Below are positions 7,957 through 14,757 of a stretch of 22,986 nt of DNA, one piece after another (positions within the stretch are counted from its first letter, which is position 1; each line of letters begins with the position of its first letter). The notes under the pieces were generated by a model, which saw only the letters and a list, made by a program, of their open reading frames with translations, ran no database searches and was not told where the DNA came from. Source of the DNA: a virus; the IMG/VR virus record IMGVR_UViG_3300042731_009285, positions 1 to 22,986 of that record; one strand, given 5' to 3'. The position numbers and the translations under genes are program-made.

Positions 7957-7972
7957 TCCCTTATGGAAGGGA
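7957..7972 (+). promoter_or_regulatory. Small hairpin overlapping the terminator's 5' arm
   Basis: TCCCTT (7957-7962) and AAGGGA (7967-7972) are perfect inverted repeats with a 4-base loop, just past the stop codon. The right arm shares three bases (7970-7972) with the left arm of the downstream terminator, so the two stems compete at their junction. Regulatory meaning is speculative. Confidence 0.3.
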
Positions 7973-8032
7973 GCGTCTACATGTTTGATTTCTACCCCGG
8001 ACATCGGCATGTGGACGCTCCTGACCTTTTTT
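7970..8032 (+). terminator. Rho-independent terminator after the decoration-like gene
   Basis: GGAGCGTCTACATG (7970-7983) pairs with CATGTGGACGCTCC (8008-8021) over 14 positions with one G-U pair, around a 24-base loop. Six T residues follow at 8027-8032. This is the clearest terminator in the window. It separates the capsid/decoration pair from the neck-gene operon. Confidence 0.8.
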
Positions 8033-8063
8033 ATCCATTTTGAAAACAGGAGATGTTTTGGCA

Positions 8064-8315
8064 ATGTACGAACTGAAGGAAGAAATCAGACGGACATTGA
8101 GACGGCATGCTCTATATGAGGATGATCTTGCTGAGTCCAAGAGCGCTGAGCAATGGTGGAATGGTATGTCAAAGAAGATGAAGGTGAAGGTTTCATCTGT
8201 TCTTGGGTTGAGCAAGAAAGAATCTGTCTTGTTTTCAAAGATGTCTCCAAGTGAAAAGAATGAGATAGAGGCTTACTTCGGGAAACACCGTGGAAAAGTA
8301 GAGAGCGTTGAATAA
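8064..8315 (+). CDS. Small basic helical protein, unknown (83 aa)
   Basis: No family recognised. AGGAG at 8048-8052 could serve either a TTG at 8058 (5-base gap) or the ATG at 8064 (11-base gap); the two proteins differ by two residues and I list the ATG. The product is helical and basic, beginning MYELKEEIRRTLRRHALYED. It contains SAEQWWNGMSKKMKVKVSSV, with a paired Trp, then an SxxEKNEIEAYF segment. It begins 31 bases after the terminator T-run, so a promoter should lie nearby or read-through must occur, but I see no clear promoter. It is the first gene of the head-tail joining group. Confidence 0.72.
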   Translation: MYELKEEIRRTLRRHALYEDDLAESKSAEQWWNGMSKKMKVKVSSVLGLSKKESVLFSKMSPSEKNEIEAYFGKHRGKVESVE

Positions 8316-8336
8316 CGCATAGATGGAGGACTTGTG

Positions 8337-8996
8337 ATGAAGTTTTATAAGAAAAATCCAGAAATAGAGCTGGAGAGCTTTGTTGTTCAGGGGAAATTGG
8401 TCACTGATGAGACGATTTTGTGCGGGAAAGAGTTTGCGCGATTTGCTGGTCCATCGACGTTTCCTGGAAAGATTCCGAAGTTGGTTGAGGTTGATTTTTC
8501 AGAGCTTACTGATGGTCAGAGGTTGGAGGCCAAAGGTATTGCTGAGGAGCAGGCCAGTAGACCACCTCGGCATCTTGGGGTGATAACATCTGAGAATATG
8601 GGTAGACCACCGGCGGGAAGAATTCGTATACCAAGTATACCGGATGTCACTCCGAAACAGAAGGCTAAGGCATCAGCACCTGTTGAGAAGCAACCTGGTG
8701 TGAAGCTTGCGGATAATCCGCCTATTCCTACTACCGAGGATGAAATTGCTGAGGTGTTCGATAATGAGCTTCCAAAGTTGTCTGCGATGTATGGTCAGGA
8801 GGATATGGCTGATGTGTTTCCTGGTGTCACATCAAGGAATGCTCAAATAGTGCTCAACAGTTTTTTGAATTTGGATGAGCTTTCTTCAGCGAGCAATTCT
8901 GAGCTTCGAAAGGCTGGTATTCGTGCAAACTTTTTTGATAGGCTCAGGAGAAAAGCTTCCGCAGAGAGGAAAGCTTACGAAGATGGAAACAAATAG
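8337..8996 (+). CDS. Unknown protein with helix-hairpin-like C-terminus (219 aa)
   Basis: GGAGG at 8325-8329 is 7 bases before ATG 8337; a GTG at 8334 is less well spaced. Residues 1-80 look like a small compact domain (FYKKNPEIELESFVVQGKLV, then a segment with CGKEFARFAGP). A Pro/Lys/Ala-rich linker spans about residues 85-130. The C-terminal part, TSRNAQIVLNSFLNLDELSS followed by ASNSELRKAGI, has the look of a helix-hairpin-helix-like or SAM-like fold. I do not recognise a family. A linker between two compact parts suggests a structural or tethering role, perhaps a small head or neck protein, but this is guesswork from its position. Confidence 0.82.
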   Translation: MKFYKKNPEIELESFVVQGKLVTDETILCGKEFARFAGPSTFPGKIPKLVEVDFSELTDGQRLEAKGIAEEQASRPPRHLGVITSENMGRPPAGRIRIPSIPDVTPKQKAKASAPVEKQPGVKLADNPPIPTTEDEIAEVFDNELPKLSAMYGQEDMADVFPGVTSRNAQIVLNSFLNLDELSSASNSELRKAGIRANFFDRLRRKASAERKAYEDGNK

Positions 8997-9005
8997 GGGT
9001 AATAG

Positions 9006-9530
9006 ATGGGAACTGGTCGTAGTATAGAGTTACTTGAGGTACTGAAAGACCATGTGGTGAGTGGGTCAACTGTTCCAAGGGATGAGGGCAGGCCGTTGCT
9101 TTCCCAGCAATGGGAAGAGCTTGCTGTTATTGCCAAGAATATTCTTGAGGCATGTCAAGGGAAGGATCTTGGTGGCGTTGCCAGTTCGACTCGGAAGATG
9201 AAAAATAAATTGAGGAAGAGACAGTTTCGTCGGCGTCTTGAGGCTCTTGAGGCAACGGATGATGCCGGAAAGAAAAAGATTGATGGTGCGTGTCAGTGTT
9301 CAAATTGTGGTGCCGTAATAGATGGTTCCAAGAAGCCATGTATAGAGGGAGCACTTTGTACGAAATGTGCATTGGATAAAAAGAAAGATGGTGATGACGA
9401 GGATACGGCCAGGAAGGCTTTAAAAGGGTCAGGTAAGGATGTTTCTTCGAAAGGGGCTTCTCTGAAAGGGACCTCTAAGGAGAAAGATAAAGCGGAGAGC
9501 GGAAGCAGTCTTCGTAGCAGGAGATATTAA
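9006..9530 (+). CDS. Zinc-ribbon-like protein with basic tail (174 aa)
   Basis: No named family recognised. A weak SD (AGGGG) precedes the ATG, only 9 bases after the previous stop. The N-terminal 85 residues are helical and basic, including STRKMKNKLRKRQFRRRLEA. Residues about 96-122 hold C-Q-C-S-N-C-G and later C-x8-C and C-T-K-C motifs, with spacing fit for a zinc ribbon. The last 50 residues are a low-complexity K/S/G/D-rich tail ending SLRSRRY, probably disordered. A nucleic-acid or protein contact role is possible. A second protein with clustered CxxC motifs occurs at 13863. Confidence 0.8.
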   Translation: MGTGRSIELLEVLKDHVVSGSTVPRDEGRPLLSQQWEELAVIAKNILEACQGKDLGGVASSTRKMKNKLRKRQFRRRLEALEATDDAGKKKIDGACQCSNCGAVIDGSKKPCIEGALCTKCALDKKKDGDDEDTARKALKGSGKDVSSKGASLKGTSKEKDKAESGSSLRSRRY

Positions 9531-9532
9531 AG

Positions 9533-10318
9533 GTGCGGTTACAGGAGTTCAAAACTTGGGTTAAGCGAGAGCTTGGTGAAGATGAGGGGTGTCCGAGTGT
9601 AAAAGTTGAGCTATCTGATAAGCAGATAGAGCAGTCTTTAAATAATGCGAAAGAGTGGTTTTGTGCTTTTGTTGGGATCTATAAAGAGGCTTCTTTTAAT
9701 CTTGTTTATGGTCAAAATGAATATGATTTGAGTTCTGTTACACCAAGAATTGGGGAGGTCGTTCAGGCAATTTTTCCATTGCCAGCTTCTAGGATAGATT
9801 TCAACACTCTTTATCCTGGTTTTTTGGATGTTAATGGCATTCCGTATGGGATGAACGGTGTTGCGGCATCTGGCGTATGGGGTGACAATAGTTATCCCCA
9901 GACGACGGTTGTTCAAACTATGCAGACTTTATCTGCAAATGAAAAGATTTTCAGTTCAGATCTTGATTGGGAGTATTATGATGATCCTACTGTTGAGCCA
10001 AATGTGAGGATATTGAGAGTCATGCCAGCTCCGACTCAGGATACTGGAATTTGTATTTATCGATACAGTGTCCTTTCAGAGGATATACGAATAGAGTGGT
10101 TTAATAAGAAATATCAGTATTTTTTGAAACAATGGGCTCTTGCAGATTCTAAATATAAACTTGGAAGAAAAAGAGCGAAGTTCAGTTCATATTCAACTGC
10201 CGGTGGTGAGAAGCAGTTAGATGGTGATTCACTCATAGCTGAATCCAGGGAAGATAAACAAATTCTTGAAGACAAGATCTTGGACGTACAGGGGCCTCCG
10301 ATGCCACTGTTGTATTAG
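9533..10318 (+). CDS. Putative neck / head-completion protein (261 aa)
   Basis: A GTG start at 9533 is served by AGGAG at 9519-9523, 9 bases upstream. The N-terminus (LQEFKTWVKRELG...KVELSDKQIEQSLNNAKEWF) and the YGQNEYDLSSVTPRIGEVVQ segment look like the beta-rich virion proteins that T4-type and related phages carry next to the neck. The C-terminal signature is alpha-helical LKQWALADSKYKLGRKRAKF followed by Gly-Gly, LDGD and an acidic helix, a layout I associate with phage neck/virion proteins of the gp13 type. It ends with a Pro-rich GPPMPLLY tail. The assignment to a neck role is from pattern and location and is only moderately sure. Confidence 0.85.
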   Translation: MRLQEFKTWVKRELGEDEGCPSVKVELSDKQIEQSLNNAKEWFCAFVGIYKEASFNLVYGQNEYDLSSVTPRIGEVVQAIFPLPASRIDFNTLYPGFLDVNGIPYGMNGVAASGVWGDNSYPQTTVVQTMQTLSANEKIFSSDLDWEYYDDPTVEPNVRILRVMPAPTQDTGICIYRYSVLSEDIRIEWFNKKYQYFLKQWALADSKYKLGRKRAKFSSYSTAGGEKQLDGDSLIAESREDKQILEDKILDVQGPPMPLLY

Positions 10319-10326
10319 GAGAGAGC

Positions 10327-10743
10327 ATGCTTTTTGAGTGGGAACTTTGGATGCATCCATATCCGACTGTTGTGAAGTCAAAGAGATATAGGATTAAAAG
10401 GTCTTTGTTTCGTTCCAACAGGGTTTACCAGGATGGTAGAGAGTTTGTTCGTATATCTGATCTGTTTCAAGAGGCTAGGAGGTCTACACCTCCACAGTTG
10501 AAACGATGTGTCCTTGCAATTGCAAAGAAGGCTCAAAGTGATGGTCTTGATTCGAGGGCAGCGACATCGAAGGGTTTTGCCATTTGTACGAGACAGCTAC
10601 AGAAGTATGGATATGTGAAACCAGGTACAAATCGTCCGACAAAAAAAGGGGAAAAGGCGGGTCGTTCTAAAGCTGCTCAGAAGAAGCATAAGAGTCGTGT
10701 TGCCGAATATGAGGAACTTTTGAAAAATGCGAGAGGTAAATAG
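10327..10743 (+). CDS. Basic protein with winged-helix-like end, paralogue A (138 aa)
   Basis: AGGAG immediately after the previous stop serves the ATG. The protein is strongly basic. Residues about 55-105 (LKRCVLAIAKKAQSDGLDSR...ICTRQLQKYGYVKPG...TKKG) resemble a helix-turn-helix with a wing. They align with residues of the protein at 12414 (YKHAVRAIFQKLRKDGEAFR...WMLKKYKY...LTAKG). The remaining C-terminus is a Lys/Ala-rich helix (GRSKAAQKKHKSRVAEYEEL). No known family comes to mind. The pair may be duplicated DNA-binding or virion DNA-contacting proteins; the role is inferred from sequence character only. Confidence 0.82.
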   Translation: MLFEWELWMHPYPTVVKSKRYRIKRSLFRSNRVYQDGREFVRISDLFQEARRSTPPQLKRCVLAIAKKAQSDGLDSRAATSKGFAICTRQLQKYGYVKPGTNRPTKKGEKAGRSKAAQKKHKSRVAEYEELLKNARGK

Positions 10744-10745
10744 CG

Positions 10746-11378
10746 ATGAAGATTGTATCGATAAATGCGTTACTCGGAAGGACTGTTCAAAATCTTATAG
10801 AGATGAACCGTGGTCATGTTGTTACCGTTAAAGAGCTTCCACAGTCTCTCCAGATTGTTTTGAAGAAAGTTGGGTACCATCGCAAGGATATATCAGTTGT
10901 TCCACAGGAGAAAGTGTCTCTGAGTGTTTCTGGTGGTGCTGGGAGTAGAGGGTTTGCGGCTATTGTTGATGTGTCAACAGGGAAGCACGAGATAACCTAT
11001 GGATCGTGGGGTGGTTCTAATATGTTTGTTCGGAATGCTGTCGATAGTGATAGCGCTCCTAAAAAATTACCTCGTAATGGAGCGGCTATAGTTGGAAGCG
11101 AAGGTGGTGGACATCCTGTATGGGCAACGATCTATGTTCATCCTGAGATGATTTCTGGAATGCTTCCTACGGAGGCAGATGTAACTGACAGGGAATCAAG
11201 GATTCTTGGATATTTCAGATCCTATACATCTTCTGCTCGAAAAGAGCAGTTTTCAAGGATGGGTGTCAAACCAGCTGAAATCGATAGTTTGGTGAAACGT
11301 GGTTATGTGAAGAAGAACAAGGCCGGTGCTACGTCGATAACGACAAAAGGTAAGAATGCGGCAGGGAAAGTATATTGA
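10746..11378 (+). CDS. Unknown conserved-looking phage protein with winged-helix-like C-terminus (210 aa)
   Basis: AGAGG at 10732-10736 precedes the ATG, 2 bases after the last stop. The core, about residues 30-125, is Gly-rich beta: ELPQSLQIVLKKVGYHRKDI, SGGAGSRGFAAIVDVSTGKH, then GSWGGSNMFVRNAVDSD. The arrangement of invariant-looking glycines and Asp suggests a specific, possibly enzymatic fold, though I cannot name it. The C-terminal 60 residues (RMGVKPAEIDSLVKRGYVKK...ITTKGKNAAGKVY) look like a small winged-helix domain. Helices followed by GYVK and T-KG also appear in the 10327 protein. It lies among neck genes, and the following gene starts within its stop codon. Confidence 0.83.
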   Translation: MKIVSINALLGRTVQNLIEMNRGHVVTVKELPQSLQIVLKKVGYHRKDISVVPQEKVSLSVSGGAGSRGFAAIVDVSTGKHEITYGSWGGSNMFVRNAVDSDSAPKKLPRNGAAIVGSEGGGHPVWATIYVHPEMISGMLPTEADVTDRESRILGYFRSYTSSARKEQFSRMGVKPAEIDSLVKRGYVKKNKAGATSITTKGKNAAGKVY

Positions 11379-12325
11379 CGCTTTTTGAACAAATTGTTGT
11401 TGGCGATGATAACGATGTCGATAGATTTGGCATGGACGCCAACACCCGAAAACGGTTGGGGCTAAAGTATAAGGCTTTAAGAAGAAAGAAGATGAAGCTG
11501 AGGAAACCAATACAGACGAAGATGCCGCGTAATCTTGCTGACATTGATGAGGCTTTATTGTCTGAGAGGGTTTGGTTTTCTACTCTTGGTTCAAAAGGTA
11601 AAGGGACAAAAGATCCTGTTGGATATGTCACAAGTCAGTTTTTTCATTCGACACCAGAATTGGAGAAATCTCTTGTTGATGTGAAGCAAAATAGGAATGG
11701 TTGGATAATTCAGGGTTCATGGCCATCCTCTGGTCCTCAGGTCTTTGATTGGGAGCTTGAGACATGGGGGGAACGCGGTGGTGCTGTTGTCGTGAAGTTT
11801 AATATGTGGAGCGCCAAGGGAAGGATGGATGGTCAGAATTATAGAACTACGGTTGCTACTGTAGGTAAACTTGTTCCGAAGTTTTTGAGGAAGGTTTTTT
11901 ATCCGACGAAGGCAGCAATGAAGCGTGAGGTTGGAGCAAAAATAGGAAAGAGGGAGAACTGGATGGAAAGTCTTCGAGGTAGTATAGATTTGTTGGATTC
12001 TGCTATTTCTATCCTGTCTGAAGGTTTTGAAGCGAGGACAATTATGCCTGGACCGATACCGAGCCTTAGACGGAATATAGGTGCCAAGGATATTCGGATA
12101 AAAGACATTACGAAGGAGACACGTATTACTCCAGAGAATCGGCTGTCTGTAGTTGCTTATGTTCCAAGGACAGATAAAAGATATACAGTAAAAACGAGAT
12201 GGTTTGGCCGTGATACGGCGTTTGATTCTCGTAGAGTTCAGAGTACTGTTCGTGCTGCTCTTTCAAAATATTTGAGCACGGGGAAAGGTCTTCAATTCGA
12301 TTCTGATGGGAATCTTTTGCTTTAG
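11375..12325 (+). CDS. Unknown neck-region protein (316 aa)
   Basis: The TTG start at 11375 overlaps the previous stop as TTGA, implying translational coupling; GGGAAAG upstream is a weak SD. An ATG at 11432 has no SD. The first 55 residues are basic and helical (DANTRKRLGLKYKALRRKKM). Residues about 60-180 are beta-rich with aromatic residues (GWIIQGSWPSSGPQVFDWEL). A central helix pair, MESLRGSIDLLDSAISILSE, is followed by a beta C-terminal domain (NRLSVVAYVPRTDKRYTVKT). No family is recognised. Its size and place fit a head-tail connector or tail-completion protein, but this is inference. Confidence 0.82.
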   Translation: MTLFEQIVVGDDNDVDRFGMDANTRKRLGLKYKALRRKKMKLRKPIQTKMPRNLADIDEALLSERVWFSTLGSKGKGTKDPVGYVTSQFFHSTPELEKSLVDVKQNRNGWIIQGSWPSSGPQVFDWELETWGERGGAVVVKFNMWSAKGRMDGQNYRTTVATVGKLVPKFLRKVFYPTKAAMKREVGAKIGKRENWMESLRGSIDLLDSAISILSEGFEARTIMPGPIPSLRRNIGAKDIRIKDITKETRITPENRLSVVAYVPRTDKRYTVKTRWFGRDTAFDSRRVQSTVRAALSKYLSTGKGLQFDSDGNLLL

Positions 12326-12335
12326 GAGATGAGCG

Positions 12336-12410
12336 ATGTTTGATTTGAGTAGAGTGGATAATACGATTCATGATTCTAGTGAAGTAAAAGTGATCAAGAG
12401 TGCTGGGTGA
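12336..12410 (+). CDS. Micro-ORF, 24 aa
   Basis: AGGAG at 12324-12328 lies 7 bases before an ATG that opens 24 codons (MFDLSRVDNTIHDSSEVKVI, then KSAG) and ends in TGA at 12408-12410. Three bases later comes the ATG of the next gene, which has no clear SD of its own. The stop-start proximity suggests that ribosomes finishing this peptide reinitiate on the next gene. There is nothing recognisable in the peptide. Either a short product or a coupling leader is possible. Confidence 0.5.
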   Translation: MFDLSRVDNTIHDSSEVKVIKSAG

Positions 12411-12413
12411 TGA

Positions 12414-12917
12414 ATGAGGTTCACGGTTAGAGAATCGATTATTATGTTGGAGAGCCTGGTTGAGGACCAGGTTGGGATGGGTTTATTCGAGGCAAAACAA
12501 TCAAAGTTGACACCATATCAGAAGGCCCAACAGAATAGGCGCCAAACCATTGCTCTACACACTCCGAGGCCATCGAAGCAAAGCGTGTTTTATAAACACG
12601 CTGTAAGGGCTATATTTCAGAAGCTTAGAAAAGATGGCGAGGCTTTTAGACAGGCTGCTAAAGGTGGTCAGTTGATTGCTCAATGGATGTTAAAGAAATA
12701 CAAATATGCAACTGGTTCAGTTGCTGATCCGTGGGCTGAGGGTGGTGGTTTTAGTTTGACTGCGAAGGGTCACAAGAGGAATCGTGATAAGCACCTAAAG
12801 GAGCCCAAGAGTGTCTTAAAGAAGAAAGCGAAAGCATATGATTGGATTATGGGTATCCAGAGACGTCAGGCTGCACAAAAGCAGGCTGTGAAGTCAAAAT
12901 CACTTGGGGCCGGATGA
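12414..12917 (+). CDS. Basic protein, paralogue B of the 10327 protein (167 aa)
   Basis: The ATG follows the micro-ORF stop by 3 bases and lacks a strong SD. The N-terminus RESIIMLESLVEDQVGMGLF is a short amphipathic helix. Residues about 60-125 (YKHAVRAIFQKLRKDGEAFR, WMLKKYKY, FSLTAKGHKRN) align with the winged-helix-like part of the 10327 protein; here the wing is longer by an inserted Gly-rich loop (DPWAEGGG). The C-terminus is a Lys/Gln-rich helix, very basic. Function unknown. Two diverged copies separated by two genes imply an old duplication inside the neck cluster. Confidence 0.82.
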   Translation: MRFTVRESIIMLESLVEDQVGMGLFEAKQSKLTPYQKAQQNRRQTIALHTPRPSKQSVFYKHAVRAIFQKLRKDGEAFRQAAKGGQLIAQWMLKKYKYATGSVADPWAEGGGFSLTAKGHKRNRDKHLKEPKSVLKKKAKAYDWIMGIQRRQAAQKQAVKSKSLGAG

Positions 12918-12918
12918 T

Positions 12919-13410
12919 ATGGGAACATTGTTCAACGATTGTGATGCTGAGTTTTTGGACTGTATTGCTCAAGAGAGCGTTGAGTTGGTTGGGACCAATG
13001 CAAAAATTTTTCAATTTGATGAGCAGGCGAGCCAGGTAGATCCGTTGTGGCAAGAAGAAATAACAACGGTCTATAAAGAGGATGAACATGGAAATGTTGG
13101 TATTGATTGTCCTGTGTTTTTTAAGGCTCCGAATAGATCTGCTTTAATGGGTGAAGAAGGTTTTCGTATACAGAGGACTTCTACTTTGCAGATAGCTGTT
13201 GCTGATATGAGGGAAAGGGGTCTCAGACGGTTGAGACAGGGTGATATAATCCTCCTATGGACTGATAAGTACTATGATGTTGTTGAATCAAGCTCTACTG
13301 ATGGACAGGTGTCTGATAGTGGGAGAAGTGTAATGTTGGAGTTTGATGTTGTGAGACGAACAGAGGGTGTTCCTGAGAGCTTCTGGAGACCGGGGGAAGA
13401 TAATGGCTAA
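12919..13410 (+). CDS. Putative head-tail connector protein (163 aa)
   Basis: ATG 12919 starts one base after the previous stop, with GGGG at 12906-12909 as SD; an upstream TTG at 12904 overlaps the previous gene and is less likely. The protein is compact and beta-rich: GTNAKIFQFDEQASQVDPLW, a YKEDEHGNVGIDCPVFFKAP segment, a region RIQRTSTLQIAVADMRERGL, then RQGDIILLWTDKYYDVVESS. The last stretch, a strand pair stating a limit and then a YYDV motif, is like phage head-closure or stopper proteins. It has no membrane or signal segment. The family is not certain; a head-closure role fits location between neck and tail-completion genes. Confidence 0.82.
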   Translation: MGTLFNDCDAEFLDCIAQESVELVGTNAKIFQFDEQASQVDPLWQEEITTVYKEDEHGNVGIDCPVFFKAPNRSALMGEEGFRIQRTSTLQIAVADMRERGLRRLRQGDIILLWTDKYYDVVESSSTDGQVSDSGRSVMLEFDVVRRTEGVPESFWRPGEDNG

Positions 13411-13753
13411 ATCAACAGGTGACATTCTAAACATGATCGCTGTTGCAAGGAAGCGATTATCAGGGAAGACATCCAAAAAAAAGAAAGTTGAAAAAGAGAA
13501 GCCTTCATCTCCTTCATTGAACGAGTTTGACAATTCAGATGACTGGATGATGACGATAATTTTAGTGGCGATTCTAAGGGCAAATCCAAAGGCCACAGAT
13601 GATGATGTGGTCAAAATAGGGAAGGATTTTGTCAAGCGTCTTCACATGCCTAGAACGAACCATTTGTGGAGAAAGCAGCTTGACAGGGTAAAGAGAACAG
13701 GAATAAGAGCTGCGGCATCGAGAATACGTCGAGAGCTGTTTGAGTTGATATAA
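13403..13753 (+). CDS. Unknown small basic protein (116 aa)
   Basis: ATG 13403 overlaps the end of the previous gene by 8 bases and has GGGGGAAG just upstream; a GTG at 13367 would give a longer overlap and no SD. The N-terminal 25 residues are helical, followed by a Lys-rich segment (GKTSKKKKVEKEKPSSPS). A hydrophobic helix WMMTIILVAILRANPKATDD is probably a buried helix rather than a membrane anchor, because it carries Arg and is short. A basic C-terminal helix (RRELFELI) closes the protein. No family recognised. Confidence 0.78.
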   Translation: MAKSTGDILNMIAVARKRLSGKTSKKKKVEKEKPSSPSLNEFDNSDDWMMTIILVAILRANPKATDDDVVKIGKDFVKRLHMPRTNHLWRKQLDRVKRTGIRAAASRIRRELFELI

Positions 13754-13762
13754 GGAGGAATT

Positions 13763-13807
13763 GTGTCTGATTTTTCTTGCCAGATTGAAAAAGGACAAGT
13801 GTTTTGA
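13763..13807 (+). CDS. Micro-ORF, 14 aa, GTG start
   Basis: AAGGAGG at 13752-13758 overlaps the previous stop and sits 4 bases before GTG, opening MSDFSCQIEKGQVF and then TGA. The SD is near perfect, yet no longer frame follows it. It fills the gap before a hairpin and the zinc-ribbon-like gene at 13863. It could be a real peptide, a leader, or the remnant of a lost gene. Confidence 0.4.
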   Translation: MSDFSCQIEKGQVF

Positions 13808-13822
13808 GATTTTGAGATATTG

Positions 13823-13850
13823 AGTACCAAGAAAAAGTAGTCTTGGTATT
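13823..13850 (+). promoter_or_regulatory. Intercistronic hairpin before the CxxC-rich gene
   Basis: TACCAAGA (13825-13832) and TCTTGGTA (13841-13848) are perfect inverted repeats around an 8-base loop, extended by a G-U and an A-T pair. No T run follows, so it is not a terminator. It ends 12 bases before the ATG at 13863 and could influence translation or mark an mRNA processing site. Confidence 0.4.
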
Positions 13851-13862
13851 ACGGGGTAAACG

Positions 13863-14255
13863 ATGGATAAGAAAAGAGTGCAAGAGGCTATGGCCAGTGG
13901 GTTGTCATTTATTTGTGCAACTTGTGAGAATTGGTACAAGGGTGTGGATGCCGGGCTAAAGGATGCTGATGGTGATGCGGTATGTCTTGAGCATAAAACC
14001 TGTTTTAGTCCCTTGTCAGGTGGTGGTTTTGAAAAATATCAAGGTCCAATAAAGGGGTATTTGATAAAGTTTTGTTACATGTGCGGGGAAAAGGCCGACA
14101 AAGCTGTTGAGGCAAAAGGGTCTGGCGACAGGATAGGTATTTGCTCCTCATGTCTTGAGGTGTTGAAAAACATTGCGAGAAGGGAAGCTGGTAGAAACAT
14201 TTTGTTTACAACAAAAAGGCGTGCTGGTGAAAATAAGTACGTTGAGTTGAAGTAG
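13863..14255 (+). CDS. CxxC-rich, zinc-binding-type protein (130 aa)
   Basis: GGGGT precedes the ATG. Three CxxC pairs stand out: CATC near residue 18, CYMCG near residue 71, and CSSC near residue 97, plus single Cys and His around residues 41-47 (CLEHKTC). These could form two zinc sites. Between them is a Gly-rich segment, FSPLSGGGFEKYQGPIKGYL. The C-terminus is basic. I do not recognise a family; small zinc proteins of this type occur among phage structural genes. The protein differs in spacing from the zinc-ribbon-like protein at 9006, so the two are not clearly related. Confidence 0.82.
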   Translation: MDKKRVQEAMASGLSFICATCENWYKGVDAGLKDADGDAVCLEHKTCFSPLSGGGFEKYQGPIKGYLIKFCYMCGEKADKAVEAKGSGDRIGICSSCLEVLKNIARREAGRNILFTTKRRAGENKYVELK

Positions 14256-14274
14256 GAGGAAGTAGGAGGCCACC

Positions 14275-14688
14275 GTGACGACTTACTATACCAGGCAGAT
14301 TCAGATTGAGGCATATCAGAAGCAAGGTGGAAGAAGTCCTTTATTCAAGAGGGGCGATGCAATTACCAAATTCAATGCTCTTGATGAGCTGGCAGAAGGT
14401 GGAATAAGGAAGCTCGCCATTCCGATACCTTCTGTTGATTTGGATCTGATGCAAGATGGAGTTGCTACAGGCAAGGCGTTGTATATAGAAACTGATACTG
14501 AGATAACGGTGAAGTTGAATAATACGAGCGATACCGGTGTGACGGTGTCTCCAATTGTCTCTACAAGGAATGACTTGTCAGATGCTCCGGGAGTTTTTTA
14601 TATCGAGGGTTCGTTTACACATGTGTATATTACTGTTTCTGGGGATCCAGGAGAAGCCAATATTGTTGTCGTGATGTTGGGAGAATAG
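14275..14688 (+). CDS. Beta-rich small virion-type protein (137 aa), GTG start
   Basis: GTG 14275 has GGAGG at 14265-14269. The SD region is doubled: AGTAGGAGGA is followed at once by AGTAGGAGGC (14251-14270). The N-terminus is polar (TTYYTRQIQIEAYQKQGGRS). From about residue 45 the protein is a run of short strands (RKLAIPIPSVDLDLMQDGVA, TEITVKLNNTSDTGVTVSPI) ending in EANIVVVMLGE, compatible with a beta-sandwich. It is probably a minor structural protein. No family recognised. Confidence 0.8.
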   Translation: MTTYYTRQIQIEAYQKQGGRSPLFKRGDAITKFNALDELAEGGIRKLAIPIPSVDLDLMQDGVATGKALYIETDTEITVKLNNTSDTGVTVSPIVSTRNDLSDAPGVFYIEGSFTHVYITVSGDPGEANIVVVMLGE

Positions 14689-14691
14689 CAA

Positions 14692-14757
14692 ATGTGTTTT
14701 TCAAGTGAATTGATGAAATTAAATATTGGTTACATGAGGATTTTTAGGATGAAGTGA
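14692..14757 (+). CDS. Micro-ORF, 21 aa
   Basis: GGGAG at 14679-14683 lies 8 bases before an ATG opening 21 codons, beginning MCFSSELMKLNIGYM and ending with a basic FRMK. Its TGA stop (14755-14757) overlaps the ATG of the next gene as TGATG, the classic reinitiation arrangement. It exactly bridges the gap between the two neighbours. The peptide has no recognisable motif. Confidence 0.45.
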   Translation: MCFSSELMKLNIGYMRIFRMK

